From contig NZ_CP040442.1 in assembly GCF_015191005.1 (NCBI RefSeq), positions 744,001 through 808,000 on the forward strand: DNA of 64,000 nt, given 5' to 3'. Shown piece after piece: positions 27,711 to 38,100 of the stretch (positions within the stretch are counted from its first letter, which is position 1; each line of letters begins with the position of its first letter). Below the pieces are notes generated by a model. That model made no database searches, had not been told where the DNA came from, and saw only the letters and a program-made list of their open reading frames with translations. The DNA comes from Kaistella flava (ex Peng et al. 2021). GTDB taxonomy: Bacteria > Bacteroidota > Bacteroidia > Flavobacteriales > Weeksellaceae. A program made the translations under genes and the position numbers.

Positions 27711-29930
27711 ATGAATTGGTCTCAATCTATTTTAAAAGTAACATTTTTAAGTGTTTCCGCACTTCTATTTTCACAAGAACATCACCTTCGAAATATTCAG
27801 AAACTCACTTTCGGTGGCGATAATGCAGAAGCCTATTTTTCACCTGATGGAAAAAAGCTGACGATACAGGTCACCAATCCTTTGATTGGAGCGCATTGTG
27901 ATCAGATTTATCTTTTAGATTTAACCAAAAAAAACATCGGAACCAAAGATTTGAAAATGGTTTCTAATGGCGAAGGCAGAACAACCTGTTCCTTTTTTAT
28001 GCCTGATGGAAAGCATATTCTCTACGCCTCTACTTTTGAAGCCAATAAAGAATGTCCGGCAAAACCAGCACCGCGAGCAGATGGAAAATACCTATGGCCC
28101 GTTTATGCAGAATTTGATATTTACGTTGCCGACCTTAATGGAAAAATTGTTAAGAAACTCACCGATTCTCCAGGTTATGATGCGGAAGCCGTAGTTTCTC
28201 CAGATGGAAAATACATTGTTTTTACTTCTGACAGAACTGGTGATTTAGAACTTTGGAGAATGGATATTGATGGTAAAAACTTGAAACAATTAACTTCTGG
28301 TTTAGGTTATGATGGCGGTGCTTTCTTTTCTCACGATTCCAAAAAATTGGTGTTCCGTTCTTCGCGACCTACGACTCCGGAAGCGATTAAAGACTATAAA
28401 GATTTGTTGGCTCAGCATCTTGTCGCTCCCACAGAAATGGAAATCTACACCATGAATATTGATGGAAGTGATTTAAAACAAATTACTCATTTAGGAAAAG
28501 CGAACTGGTCGCCTTACTTTCATCCGTCTGATAAAAAGATTTTATTCTCGAATCATCATTCAACCCGAGGTTATGATTTCCAGATTTATTCAGTGGATCT
28601 CGATGGAAATAATTTAACGCAGGTCACTTATGAAAGTATGTTCAATGCGTTCCCAATGTTTTCGCCAGATGGAAAGAAACTCGTTTTCTCCAGCAATCGA
28701 AATGGGGAGAAACCAAATGAAACCAACGTTTTTATCGCAGACTGGGTTGATACCGATGCAGCAGAAAATGTTTCAGAACAAAATTTAAAAAACCATATTA
28801 CTTACCTCGCTTCCGATGATTTGCAAGGAAGATTAGCAGGAAGTCTTGGTGAAAAGAAAGCCTCAGAATATATCGCAAAGGAATTTACAAATCTGAAGTT
28901 GAAACCATTTATTGGTAAAGATTATATCCAGCCTTTTGAATATTCGGTAAAACTAAATCCGCATGAAGATGGTTCTTCAGTAGAAGTAAATGCCAGAAAC
29001 GTGATCGGCTATTTAGATAATAAAGCCAGCAAAACAATCTTGATCGGAGCGCATTACGACCACCTTGGTTTAAATGAGCACCACAACTCTACTTTGATGA
29101 ATTCGGAAGGGCAAATTCATAATGGTGCCGATGACAACGCATCTGGAGTTTCGGCAGTTTTAGAATTAGCCAGAATGTTTTCTCAAAATAAAACTACAGA
29201 AAAAGCAAATTATATTTTCGCTCTTTTTTCTGGGGAAGAAGATGGTTTGATGGGTTCAAAATACATGGCAGATCATTTGCCAAAAGGAACAAAAATCGAT
29301 TTGATGATTAATTTAGATATGGTGGGTCGTCTCAATAAAGACAAAGATTTATCAGTTGGTGGCGTAGGAACTTCTCCTCTATTTCCAGATTATATTCATC
29401 GGTATAAACCAGCTGGAATTAACCTGGCAATCGACAGTTCAGGTGTTGGACCTTCTGATCATACCAGTTTTTATTTAAAAAATATTCCGGTTTTATTTAT
29501 GTTCACCGGCACGCACAGCGATTATCATAAACCGAGTGATGATACCGATAAAATTAATTTTAATGGAGTCAGAATGGTCACCAATTACGTCTTCGCATTA
29601 TCAAACGCTTTGTCTGAAACTGAAAGAATCCCTTTCACCAAAACAAAAATGTCGGAGAGTAAATCGGTTCCGAAATACAAAGTAACGCTGGGAATCATGC
29701 CGAGTTACGCCGATACCAAAGACGGACTTCATATAGACGGTGTTACCGATAATCGACCAGGGTCAAATGCTGGAATGGTCGCGGGTGATGTTTTAACCAA
29801 GATTGGTAAATGTGAAATTAAAGAAGTCTATTCTTATATGGAATGTCTGGCTAAAGTCAATTCAGGCGACGAACTTCCTGTTACGGTTTTGCGTGATGGC
29901 AAGGAAGTTATTTTGAGAGTGAAGTTTTAG
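27711..29930 (+). CDS. Secreted M28 family metallopeptidase with TolB-like propeller and PDZ domain
   Basis: This 739-residue protein has a signal peptide (to about FSQ, residue 22), then a WD40-like PD40 propeller of repeats such as AYFSPDGKKL, AVVSPDGKYIVFTSDR, MFSPDGKKLVFSSNR (residues 30-340), then an M28 aminopeptidase domain with zinc ligands in GAHYDHLG, NGADDNASG, SGEEDGLMGS, NLDMVGR and HSDYHKPSDD, and a C-terminal PDZ-like domain (GVTDNRPGSNAGMVAGDVL). It probably removes N-terminal residues from peptides in the periplasm or outside. No type IX C-terminal sorting domain is seen. A strong terminator follows. Confidence 0.9.
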   Translation: MNWSQSILKVTFLSVSALLFSQEHHLRNIQKLTFGGDNAEAYFSPDGKKLTIQVTNPLIGAHCDQIYLLDLTKKNIGTKDLKMVSNGEGRTTCSFFMPDGKHILYASTFEANKECPAKPAPRADGKYLWPVYAEFDIYVADLNGKIVKKLTDSPGYDAEAVVSPDGKYIVFTSDRTGDLELWRMDIDGKNLKQLTSGLGYDGGAFFSHDSKKLVFRSSRPTTPEAIKDYKDLLAQHLVAPTEMEIYTMNIDGSDLKQITHLGKANWSPYFHPSDKKILFSNHHSTRGYDFQIYSVDLDGNNLTQVTYESMFNAFPMFSPDGKKLVFSSNRNGEKPNETNVFIADWVDTDAAENVSEQNLKNHITYLASDDLQGRLAGSLGEKKASEYIAKEFTNLKLKPFIGKDYIQPFEYSVKLNPHEDGSSVEVNARNVIGYLDNKASKTILIGAHYDHLGLNEHHNSTLMNSEGQIHNGADDNASGVSAVLELARMFSQNKTTEKANYIFALFSGEEDGLMGSKYMADHLPKGTKIDLMINLDMVGRLNKDKDLSVGGVGTSPLFPDYIHRYKPAGINLAIDSSGVGPSDHTSFYLKNIPVLFMFTGTHSDYHKPSDDTDKINFNGVRMVTNYVFALSNALSETERIPFTKTKMSESKSVPKYKVTLGIMPSYADTKDGLHIDGVTDNRPGSNAGMVAGDVLTKIGKCEIKEVYSYMECLAKVNSGDELPVTVLRDGKEVILRVKF

Positions 29931-29960
29931 GGTTTCCTATTTACTGAAATCATTTATGAA

Positions 29961-29993
29961 AAACCGTCTCGTCATTAGTTGACGAGACGGTTT
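29961..29993 (+). terminator. Terminator of the M28 peptidase gene
   Basis: AAACCGTCTCGTCA (29961-29974) and TGACGAGACGGTTT (29980-29993) form a perfect 14-bp stem with a 5-base loop, followed by GTTTTAT. Confidence 0.85.
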
Positions 29994-30084
29994 GTTTTAT
30001 ACACACAAATAAGGTTTTATGCGGAAGTGGATCATCTTTTTAGTGTTCCTTACTTTTTGTCATAGAATATTTTAGCGGTAGTGA

Positions 30085-30762
30085 TTATTCATTTTCTTTC
30101 CTTGCAAACTCTAAGAATTCTTCTACATAATATTCACCTTTACTTAGTTTTTCAATAATAGCAGGATCATTATTATTGAAATTGGCAACATCTTTTGAAG
30201 TCAGTAACATCACCAAAGCGTTTTCTTTATGAACTGGACTCATATTTGGAGATTCAGCATTAAAAACAAGTATTTTATAACTATTTCCGTCCTTATCTTT
30301 CCATTCAGTATTGTTAGGTTTATATAACGCAGAGGCAACAATTCCGCCACCATATGGATTTCCATTACGGCCAATTGCTTTTTTATCTTTTTTTGTATCA
30401 AGAATGATTACATTGAATTTCTTTCCTGTAACACTAAATTTTCCAAAAGCGTGATCTTTCGCTATTTCATAATTTGTTAACAGTAAATTATGAAACAACT
30501 GTCCCTTATATTTTATTCCCCAGATAGTATACCCTTTTTTTATTTTTTTATTTGTTGACTCTGAAAGAATTTCTTTATAAATAATCGAATTAGGATTTTC
30601 TTCTTTAATTGTTATATAAGCCTTTTCAGGAATATTTGGTATGTTGTTGACATAATCGTTGTAGGTGAAATAATAGTCGATAGGTTCCTTTTTTAATTCA
30701 GTTTGTCCAAATGCCAATACTGAATTAATTAAGAAGAATAAAAATAAAATCTGTTTTTTCAT
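30085..30762 (-). CDS. Secreted protein of unknown function
   Basis: The protein begins MKKQILFLFFLINSVLAFGQ, a clear signal peptide, with about 205 mature residues. The frame is open nine codons further (to 30789), but the ATG at 30760-30762 directly precedes the signal peptide and is preferred. The mature part has no cysteines in conspicuous motifs, a KGYTIWGIKYKGQLFHNLLLTNYE segment and a C-terminal acidic helix (YYVEEFLEFARKENE). I do not recognise the family. It lies alone between two terminators. Confidence 0.65.
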   Translation of the reverse strand: MKKQILFLFFLINSVLAFGQTELKKEPIDYYFTYNDYVNNIPNIPEKAYITIKEENPNSIIYKEILSESTNKKIKKGYTIWGIKYKGQLFHNLLLTNYEIAKDHAFGKFSVTGKKFNVIILDTKKDKKAIGRNGNPYGGGIVASALYKPNNTEWKDKDGNSYKILVFNAESPNMSPVHKENALVMLLTSKDVANFNNNDPAIIEKLSKGEYYVEEFLEFARKENE

Positions 30763-30949
30763 ATTTTTGAAGGATGGTTTTGATAGCATTTCCGTTAACG
30801 GCGGGGTATTTCTGTTGGCGGGGACTTTTTATAACAAGTCTTTGTAAGTATAACAAATTGAACAATTAGCGAAAATATTGATGACAGAAACGAAAATGAT
30901 TAAGATGTTAAAAGTTTTTTATTGATTGTGATTCAAAAAAAAGCAACAA

Positions 30950-30975
30950 AAAAGACGCTCGATAAAGCGTCTTTT
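30950..30975 (-). terminator. Terminator of parE-parC
   Basis: AAAAGACGCT (30950-30959) pairs with AGCGTCTTTT (30966-30975). The minus strand continues in a T-rich run. Confidence 0.8.
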
Positions 30976-30997
30976 CTTGTGTAATTAAAAGTCCTGC

Positions 30998-33586
30998 TTA
31001 TTCTTCTTCACTCTCGAACAAATCACCAATCAATCCTTCTTCTGGAATATCTTCATCTTCATGATTTCCCGAATTTTCTGATGGATCAGGTACCTCAATG
31101 ATTTCTTCCTCCGGTTCTGGAATCGTAATATTGATGGATTTCACTTTATCTTTAATAAACTGATTTCCGATTGCTTTAATTCCTTTTACCGAAATAAATT
31201 CATCGATATTAATGGTTTCAGGATCTTTTTCTATTCCTTTTACTTTAGCAAATGTAATTTCAGCCGTTGCATTATTCGAAACAATAATACTTTCTACAAA
31301 CGATTTTGGATGTTCCGATGGCATGAAAGGTTGAACATTAGTGGTGTTCTCGAGCAAGAATCTTTTAATAAAATAAATCTGCTTTTCACCATCAAAATAA
31401 ATACAGGTAATCGGCTGCTCTGGTTTCCATTTTTCGAGGATTAAATATTCATCATCAAAACGGTTTCCTAATTCAAAACTCACCAATTTGGCTTCACCAT
31501 GAGAATTGACAATTAATATTTTGTCATCCCCTTTGAAAGTCCCCAGTAAAGTTCCTCTTGCATCAGCATTTAATCGTCGAACGGTATCATCAAACCAAAT
31601 TCTTCTCGGAGCCAAAGTCGAATGACCTTCTTCTTTTAAATCTACTTTTTTGACGATATATTTGGTCACCACATTCCCTTTGGAATCCCGACCTTTAATT
31701 GCCAGTTCTGAGAAATCGATATCTATTTTATTTTTTCTAACGCGGGCGTTTGGTTTTAATAAAACGGTTACTTTCTCGGCTTCACCATTAGGATTGGCAG
31801 AGAAGTATAACATTTCAGAACCTTTCTTGTCGGAAGCTAATTTATAATCGGTATTTCGGGTAACGCCGGTCACAGAAAAACGTTTCATATAATAAGGACC
31901 GTCTCTTCCTTCACGGTAAATCATATTGTAAACCGTGCGTTTATCGTTCTTTTTCCAAATGGCAACATGTTGGATATTCTTACCGATAAAAGTTTTAGCT
32001 TCTACTTTCACGACTCTCATCGTCCCATCTTTCTGGAAGGTAATAATATCGTCGATATCAGAACAGTCGAATAAGTATTCATCTTTTTTAAGAGAAGTTC
32101 CAACGAAACCTTCTTCCCAATTCACGTAGAATTTCTCGTTAGCCACCGCAACTTTCGAAGCATCGATGGTATCGAAAATCCTTAGTTCGGTTCTACGTTC
32201 TTTTCCTTTCCCGTATTTTTTTTGAATATTAGCATAATAGTCAATTGAGTACGGAATCAAATGTTCTAAATTATATTTAACCTGCTCGATTTTTCCTTCA
32301 AGCGCTTTAATATTTTCTTTAAATTTATCTAAATCGAAACGCGAAATTCTCTTGATTCGAATCTCGGTTAATCTTAAAATATCTTCTTCGGTTACGGCTC
32401 TTAATAAATGAGTGGTATGTGGTTTCAACCCTTTATCAATGGTTACAATGACTTCGTCCCAAGATTTCACTTCCTCGATATCGTGGTAAATTCTGTTCTC
32501 GATAAATATTCTTTCTAAGGAAGAGAAATGCCAGTTTTCCTGCAATTCATGCAATTCAATTTGCAGTTCTTTTTTAAGCAAAGAAACGGTGTGATCCGTA
32601 TTTTGTCTCAGGATTTCTGACACATTCAGGAACATCGGTTTATTACCAACAATTACACAGGCATTCGGCGAAATCGGAATTTCACAATCGGTAAAAGCGT
32701 ATAAAGCATCAATGGTTTTATCCGGCGAAACATCATTTGCAAGGAAGATGTTGATTTCAACTTGATCTGAAGTATTGTCTTCAATTTTCTTGATTTTGAT
32801 CTTGCCTTTTTCATTGGCTTTAATCACTGAATCAATTAAATCGCTCGTGTTTTTACCAAAAGGAAGTTCAGTAATACAAAGTGTATTTTTATCTTTCTGA
32901 ATAATTCTGGCTCTGGCACGGATTCTTCCGCCACGCTCACCGTCATTATAATTCGAAACATCAAGCATTCCACCCGTAATAAAATCGGGGAAAATCTGAA
33001 ATTTCTTGCCTTTTAAATGAGCGATAGAAGCGTCAATCAATTCATTAAAATTGTGAGGCATAATCTTAGTAGAAAGCCCTACTCCAATTCCTTCCACACC
33101 TGACGCTAACAGCAATGGGAATTTTACCGGTAAATCAATAGGTTCATTATTTCGACCGTCATAAGATTTCGCCCATTCTGTCGTCTTTGGATTGAAGACT
33201 ACTTCTAAAGCGAACGGTGTTAATCGTGCTTCGATATATCTCGCAGCTGCCGCAGAATCTCCGGTGAAAATATTTCCCCAGTTTCCCTGCGTATCAATCA
33301 ATAATTCTTTTTGACCAATCTGTACCATGGCATCGGTAATCGACGCATCACCGTGTGGGTGATACTTCATGGTATTTCCTACGACATTGGCGACTTTGTT
33401 ATATCTGCCATCTTCCAGCTCACGCATCGAGTGCATGATTCTCCTTTGCACAGGTTTGAATCCATCAAAGATAGAAGGAATCGCACGGTCCAAAATTACA
33501 TAAGACGCGTAATCTAAAAACCAGTCTTTATAAAGACCGGAAACTTTTCTCAGGGATTCTTCTTGGTGATTTTCTTGCTCTTCCAT
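30998..33586 (-). CDS. parC: DNA topoisomerase IV subunit A
   Basis: This 862-residue type IIA topoisomerase A subunit cuts and rejoins DNA to decatenate chromosomes. The winged-helix part shows PSIFDGFKPVQRRIMHSM and YHPHGDASITDAMVQIGQ. The catalytic tyrosine is Tyr117 in AAAARYIEARLTP. The C-terminal part has degenerate beta-propeller blades and a very acidic tail, as in flavobacterial ParC. The partner gene annotated as a GyrB-type subunit lies just upstream. The start ATG (33584-33586) shares one base with the stop codon of the preceding gene (TGATG); an in-frame TTG one codon earlier is less likely. Confidence 0.93.
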   Translation of the reverse strand: MEEQENHQEESLRKVSGLYKDWFLDYASYVILDRAIPSIFDGFKPVQRRIMHSMRELEDGRYNKVANVVGNTMKYHPHGDASITDAMVQIGQKELLIDTQGNWGNIFTGDSAAAARYIEARLTPFALEVVFNPKTTEWAKSYDGRNNEPIDLPVKFPLLLASGVEGIGVGLSTKIMPHNFNELIDASIAHLKGKKFQIFPDFITGGMLDVSNYNDGERGGRIRARARIIQKDKNTLCITELPFGKNTSDLIDSVIKANEKGKIKIKKIEDNTSDQVEINIFLANDVSPDKTIDALYAFTDCEIPISPNACVIVGNKPMFLNVSEILRQNTDHTVSLLKKELQIELHELQENWHFSSLERIFIENRIYHDIEEVKSWDEVIVTIDKGLKPHTTHLLRAVTEEDILRLTEIRIKRISRFDLDKFKENIKALEGKIEQVKYNLEHLIPYSIDYYANIQKKYGKGKERRTELRIFDTIDASKVAVANEKFYVNWEEGFVGTSLKKDEYLFDCSDIDDIITFQKDGTMRVVKVEAKTFIGKNIQHVAIWKKNDKRTVYNMIYREGRDGPYYMKRFSVTGVTRNTDYKLASDKKGSEMLYFSANPNGEAEKVTVLLKPNARVRKNKIDIDFSELAIKGRDSKGNVVTKYIVKKVDLKEEGHSTLAPRRIWFDDTVRRLNADARGTLLGTFKGDDKILIVNSHGEAKLVSFELGNRFDDEYLILEKWKPEQPITCIYFDGEKQIYFIKRFLLENTTNVQPFMPSEHPKSFVESIIVSNNATAEITFAKVKGIEKDPETINIDEFISVKGIKAIGNQFIKDKVKSINITIPEPEEEIIEVPDPSENSGNHEDEDIPEEGLIGDLFESEEE

Positions 33587-34071
33587 CAACTAATAGCCTC
33601 TCTCTTTTGTTCTTTATTACTTCTAACGACTTTACTGAGGGAAATTTTCAAGTCATTTAATTCTTTCTTTGTTAGGTATGAGACATCATATCGAAGCGTA
33701 ATATTACCTTTCTTACTACTGATTGTAATATACAATCTTTTCAAAATGAGAATATTAACAATGTCGTATTTTAAAAGTTTATATTTCGGAAACTCATCAC
33801 TTAAATTTCTATCTAAAAATAAAAAAACATTTCTATTTTTAAAATTTAAAGCTTCTCCATCACTATCATACTCAAAAATCTGTCTTCCTCTAAAATAAAA
33901 TATCAATACGATTGCAATTGGAATAATAAGTAATAACCACTGTGACGCTCCCAAATAATCGTAAATATAATATTCTAATAAAAATGCTGCCAGCCCCAAA
34001 ACAAGGATCATTACAACTAATGTACATAAGAAATTAAAATACCCGGTTTTGTTTGTATTATTTAATCTCAT
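33586..34071 (-). CDS. Small membrane protein between parE and parC, unknown function
   Basis: This 161-residue protein has two transmembrane helices (residues about 12-33 and 44-60, TLVVMILVLGLAAFLLE and WLLLIIPIAIVLIFYF) and a basic soluble C-terminus, a PH-like bacterial membrane-protein layout. I do not recognise the family. It starts 6 bases after parE and its TGA overlaps the parC ATG, so all three are translated from one message. Nothing in it suggests a link to topoisomerase. Base composition is a little more A/T-rich than the neighbours. Confidence 0.7.
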   Translation of the reverse strand: MRLNNTNKTGYFNFLCTLVVMILVLGLAAFLLEYYIYDYLGASQWLLLIIPIAIVLIFYFRGRQIFEYDSDGEALNFKNRNVFLFLDRNLSDEFPKYKLLKYDIVNILILKRLYITISSKKGNITLRYDVSYLTKKELNDLKISLSKVVRSNKEQKREAIS

Positions 34072-34077
34072 TCTTTC

Positions 34078-35970
34078 TTAATTAACTTCTGATTCAGCTT
34101 CTATTAAGATTTCTTTGCTGTCAATATCAGGATCTTCCACTACCAGATTATCCAGAATAAACAATTGTCGGTCTGGTGTATTTTTACCCATATAAAACTC
34201 TAACAACTGTTCTATTGTCTGATCTTTACCAATAACAACCGGCTCCAAACGAATATCTTTTCCAATAAAATGTTTAAACTCATCAGGTGAGATTTCTCCA
34301 AGTCCTTTAAATCGGGTAATTTCTGGGCTTTTTCCTAAATCCTGTAAGGCTTTAACTCGCTCAACTTCCGAATAACAATATCTGGTTTCTTTCTTATTTC
34401 TAACTCTGAATAAAGGCGTTTGCAAAATATAAAGATGTCCGTTTTTAATTAAATCAGGAAAAAATTGAAGGAAGAACGTAATCATTAATAAACGAATGTG
34501 CATTCCATCAACGTCGGCATCAGTTGCGATGATGACGTGATTATAACGCAAATCTTCTAAAGAATCTTCAATATTTAAAGCGGCCTGTAAATAATTAAAT
34601 TCTTCATTTTCGTAAACTACTCTTTTGGTTAAACCATAACAGTTTAAAGGTTTTCCTTTCAAAGAAAATACCGCCTGAGTTTCTACATCACGAGATTTCG
34701 TAATCGAGCCAGAAGCAGAATCTCCTTCGGTGATAAAGATCATGGTTTCCGATTTTCTTAATGCTTTTTGGTCGTTATAATGTTGACGGCAATCGCGAAG
34801 TTTTTTATTGTGCAGAGAAACTTTCTTTGCTCTTTCTCTCGCTAACTTTTGAATTCCCGAAAGTTCTTTTCTTTCTCTCTCTGAAATAATTATTTTTCGG
34901 TGAATTGCTTCTGCAATATCTTGATTTTGATGCAAGAAATTGTCGAGTTTATTCTTTAAAAAATTAGTGATGAAAGTTCTTACGGTTTCTTTTCCAGGTT
35001 CTATTTCATTGGAACCTAATTTTGTTTTTGTTTGAGATTCAAAAACTGGTTCAATTACTTTAATGGCAACTGCTGCAATAATCGATTTACGAATATCGGC
35101 AGCTTCAAAGTTTTTATTAAAATATTCACGAATGGTTTTTACATACGCTTCCCGGAAAGCATTTAAGTGAGTTCCACCTTGTGTTGTATTTTGACCGTTG
35201 ACGAAAGAAAAATAAGTTTCTGACTGTGATTTATCTGAATGCGTTATAGCAACTTCAATGTCTTCATCTTTCAAATGAACAATCGGATAGATAATTTCTC
35301 CTTCAATTTCTTCATTCAATAAATCTTTCAATCCATTTTCTGAAAAGTACGTTTCGCCGTTAAAAACTATTTTCAAGCCTGGATTCAGGTAGCAATAATT
35401 TTTAAGCATTTTCTCGATATACTCTTTTCTAAATTTGAAATGCGTGAATATCGTGGTATCAGGAATAAAAGTAATTTCAGTTCCGTTTCGGTCGGTAGAT
35501 TCGGTTTCTGCAAAATCTTCTGTAATTAATCCTTTTGAAAATTCGGCGATTTTCATTTTTCCATCACGAATCGATCTTACTTTGAAAAACTCTGAAAGCG
35601 CATTAACCGCCTTTGTTCCTACTCCATTTAAACCTACTGATTTCTTAAAGGCTTTTGAATCATACTTTCCACCGGTATTCATTTTAGAAACGGCGTCAAC
35701 TACTTTTCCTAAAGGAATTCCACGTCCGTAATCACGAATAATTGCCTTACCATCATCGATTTTTATTTCGATTCTTTTTCCGGATTTCATTACGAATTCA
35801 TCGATCGAGTTATCGATGATTTCTTTGAGCAAAATATAAATTCCATCGTCAGCCGAAGAACCATCGCCCAGTTTACCAATATACATTCCCGGTCGAAGTC
35901 GGATATGCTCTTGCCAATCAAGGGTTCTAATATTATCTTCGGAATAATTAACAGTAGTGTTGTCGCTCAT
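34078..35970 (-). CDS. parE: DNA topoisomerase IV subunit B
   Basis: This 630-residue ATPase subunit of topoisomerase IV has the GHKL motifs [11 protein letters not shown] and DYGRGIPLG with [14 protein letters not shown], and TOPRIM motifs [11 protein letters not shown] near residue 415 and [12 protein letters not shown]. It has the length and arrangement of the shorter ParE type, without the long insert of some GyrB proteins. It starts the leftward parE-orf-parC operon. The preceding 150 bases separate it from the FMN reductase gene and contain no obvious terminator. Confidence 0.93.
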   Translation of the reverse strand: MSDNTTVNYSEDNIRTLDWQEHIRLRPGMYIGKLGDGSSADDGIYILLKEIIDNSIDEFVMKSGKRIEIKIDDGKAIIRDYGRGIPLGKVVDAVSKMNTGGKYDSKAFKKSVGLNGVGTKAVNALSEFFKVRSIRDGKMKIAEFSKGLITEDFAETESTDRNGTEITFIPDTTIFTHFKFRKEYIEKMLKNYCYLNPGLKIVFNGETYFSENGLKDLLNEEIEGEIIYPIVHLKDEDIEVAITHSDKSQSETYFSFVNGQNTTQGGTHLNAFREAYVKTIREYFNKNFEAADIRKSIIAAVAIKVIEPVFESQTKTKLGSNEIEPGKETVRTFITNFLKNKLDNFLHQNQDIAEAIHRKIIISERERKELSGIQKLARERAKKVSLHNKKLRDCRQHYNDQKALRKSETMIFITEGDSASGSITKSRDVETQAVFSLKGKPLNCYGLTKRVVYENEEFNYLQAALNIEDSLEDLRYNHVIIATDADVDGMHIRLLMITFFLQFFPDLIKNGHLYILQTPLFRVRNKKETRYCYSEVERVKALQDLGKSPEITRFKGLGEISPDEFKHFIGKDIRLEPVVIGKDQTIEQLLEFYMGKNTPDRQLFILDNLVVEDPDIDSKEILIEAESEVN

Positions 35971-36122
35971 ATTTTGGGTAGAAACTGCTTGATAAAATCA
36001 GTAACTCACAAAAATAGTGAAAGCAAATTGATTTCTAAAATTTTGTGGAGAAGTTTTCGGTACCTTTCTAGCAACAACGATAATAGGACCGCTTTTTTCG
36101 GGTGAGAATTTAGATTTTTAGT

Positions 36123-36668
36123 TTAAAAATGATTGATCCATTTTTCAAAAGCCAGCATGTAATCTTTCAAAAAAGTTTCCGTTTTTTCGTTGACAGTTTT
36201 ACCGTCTTCCAATAATAACTCATGAACCTTACTAATATAAGCTTCCGGCTGCTGCATCATCGGAACATCCAGAAAAACAACTGCTTGACGGATATTATGA
36301 TTCGAACCAAGACCACCTGTAGCGCTCGGAGTAACAGTTACCACTGCACCTGATTTTCCTTTCCAAACACTTTTCCCAGGAGGCCGCGAACCTACATCAA
36401 TTGCGTTTTTCAAACCACCCGGAATTGTTCGGTTGTATTCAGGTGAGACGAAAAGAATGGCATCTGAATTTCTAATTTTTTCACGAAATTCTATCCATTG
36501 CTGCGGTGGATTCGAATCTAAATCTTCATTATAGAGCGGTAAATTTCCTATTTCTACAATTTCCATTTTTAGAGTGGTGGGCGCGAGACGAATTAATTCG
36601 TTGGCGATCTTTTTATTAAAAGATTCTTTTCTCAAGCTTCCGACTAGAACTGCAATCTTTTTTTCCAT
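36123..36668 (-). CDS. NADPH-dependent FMN reductase family protein
   Basis: This 181-residue flavodoxin-like protein has GSLRKESFNKKIA (FMN phosphate binding, residues 10-22), LPLYNEDLD and SPEYNRTIPGGLKNAIDVGSRPPG. Members reduce FMN, quinones, chromate or azo dyes with NAD(P)H; the natural substrate is uncertain. Length is normal. It is a single leftward gene between ychF (whose terminator is at its 5' side) and parE. Confidence 0.88.
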   Translation of the reverse strand: MEKKIAVLVGSLRKESFNKKIANELIRLAPTTLKMEIVEIGNLPLYNEDLDSNPPQQWIEFREKIRNSDAILFVSPEYNRTIPGGLKNAIDVGSRPPGKSVWKGKSGAVVTVTPSATGGLGSNHNIRQAVVFLDVPMMQQPEAYISKVHELLLEDGKTVNEKTETFLKDYMLAFEKWINHF

Positions 36669-36775
36669 GATGTATTTTTTTTAATTTAAATTAAAGTTAC
36701 AAATACTCTTAGTTAAATTGATTTTTAGAATGCTGTTTAACAAATATTTAAGTTTTGAATTGGGAGTTAAGACTA

Positions 36776-36800
36776 TAAAAAAAGCGGACCGAAGTCCGCT
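36776..36800 (-). terminator. Terminator of ychF
   Basis: AGCGGAC (36783-36789) pairs with GTCCGCT (36794-36800) around a stable CGAA/TTCG tetraloop. The minus strand continues TTTTTTTATAG. Confidence 0.85.
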
Positions 36801-36836
36801 GAATATTTTTAAATGTAAATCGTTATTTAAAACGTC

Positions 36837-37928
36837 TTACACATTAAATCTAAAATTCATCATATCACCATCTTGAACGATATATTCTTTTCCTTCTACT
36901 CCCATTTTTCCAGCTTCTTTAACTTTTGCTTCAGAACCAAATTTTAAGAAGTCTTCATATTTGATTACTTCTGCACGGATAAATCCTTTTTCGAAGTCGG
37001 TATGAATTACGCCAGCTGCTTGTGGAGCGGTCCAACCTTTTCCAATGGTCCATGCACGAACTTCTTTTACGCCAGCGGTAAAATAAGTCTGCAACTGCAA
37101 TAAATCGTAGGCTTTTCTAATCAATCTGTTTACTCCAGGCTCCGTTAAACCCAATTCATCTAAGAACATTTCGCGCTCTTCGAAAGTATCTAATTCATTG
37201 ATATCAGCTTCGATTTGAGCAGCAAGAACAACAACTTCTGCTTTTTCTTTCGCAGCCATTTCTTCGATTTTACCAATCCATTCGTTTCCGTTTTTAATGG
37301 AGTTTTCATCAACATTACAAACGTAAAGAACAGGCTTATTCGTCAATAACTGAACTTCTGAAATGATTGGAGTAGAAAAATCATCCATTGCAAATTCACG
37401 TGCATTGTTACCTTCTTCAACAAATTTCTGAAGATTAAGAAGCGTTTCATAAGTCATCACATCATCTTTTTTACCAGACTTGATGAATTTTTTAGCCTTC
37501 TCAACTGATTTCGCTAACGTTTCAATATCTTTCAACTGAAGTTCGATATCGATAATTTCTTTATCTCGGATGGGATCTACCGTTCCTTCAACGTGAATAA
37601 TATTCCCGTCTTCAAAACATCTTAAAACATGAATAATAGCTTCACATTCTCTAATGTTCGCCAGGAATTTATTTCCTAAACCTTCCCCTTTACTTGCACC
37701 TTTTACCAAACCTGCAATATCCACGATTTCTACCACAGCTGGTAAAACTCTTTCCGGTTTTACTAATTTTTCCAGTTCAAACAAACGCTCATCTGGCACA
37801 GAAACTGTTCCGATATTTGGTTCGATGGTACAGAACGGATAATTGGCAGATTGCGCTTTGGCATTGCTTAAACAGTTAAAAAGGGTTGATTTACCTACAT
37901 TGGGTAAACCTACGATTCCACATTTCAT
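36837..37928 (-). CDS. ychF: Redox-regulated ATPase YchF (OLA1 family)
   Basis: This 363-residue Obg-related P-loop protein has GLPNVGKSTLFN (residues 6-17), VDIAGLVKGASKGEGLGNKFL, and a C-terminal TGS domain beginning near LQLQTYFTAGVKEVRAWTI and ending MMNFRFNV. YchF proteins prefer ATP, bind ribosomes and affect oxidative-stress responses. Length is exactly that of the bacterial family. It is a single leftward gene with its own terminator. Confidence 0.96.
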   Translation of the reverse strand: MKCGIVGLPNVGKSTLFNCLSNAKAQSANYPFCTIEPNIGTVSVPDERLFELEKLVKPERVLPAVVEIVDIAGLVKGASKGEGLGNKFLANIRECEAIIHVLRCFEDGNIIHVEGTVDPIRDKEIIDIELQLKDIETLAKSVEKAKKFIKSGKKDDVMTYETLLNLQKFVEEGNNAREFAMDDFSTPIISEVQLLTNKPVLYVCNVDENSIKNGNEWIGKIEEMAAKEKAEVVVLAAQIEADINELDTFEEREMFLDELGLTEPGVNRLIRKAYDLLQLQTYFTAGVKEVRAWTIGKGWTAPQAAGVIHTDFEKGFIRAEVIKYEDFLKFGSEAKVKEAGKMGVEGKEYIVQDGDMMNFRFNV

Positions 37929-38031
37929 ATCTTTAGTTCAAAAGTTTATAAATCAAGGTTTAAAGTCGTCCTTAAACCCATTAAATTGACAGTTGGCAAA
38001 GATAAAGATTTTGAGTGAGTTATGGAATAAA

Positions 38032-38060
38032 AAAATCTGCCTTTTAATAAAGCAGATTTT
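38032..38060 (-). terminator. Terminator-like hairpin downstream of ferritin
   Basis: AAAATCTGC (38032-38040) pairs with GCAGATTTT (38052-38060); the minus strand continues TTTTTATTCC. It is about 230 bases from the ferritin stop, with a palindromic repeat between, so the repeat may have been inserted between gene and terminator. Confidence 0.6.
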
Positions 38061-38100
38061 GATACTATTTTAGAAATCTTAAGTGAAGATTTCACTTTTT

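Noticed and set aside
36837..37928. Several overlapping open frames on the strand opposite ychF, parE, parC and sbcC
   Set aside because: They lack family resemblance, promoters and plausible starts, and lie fully inside well-supported genes.
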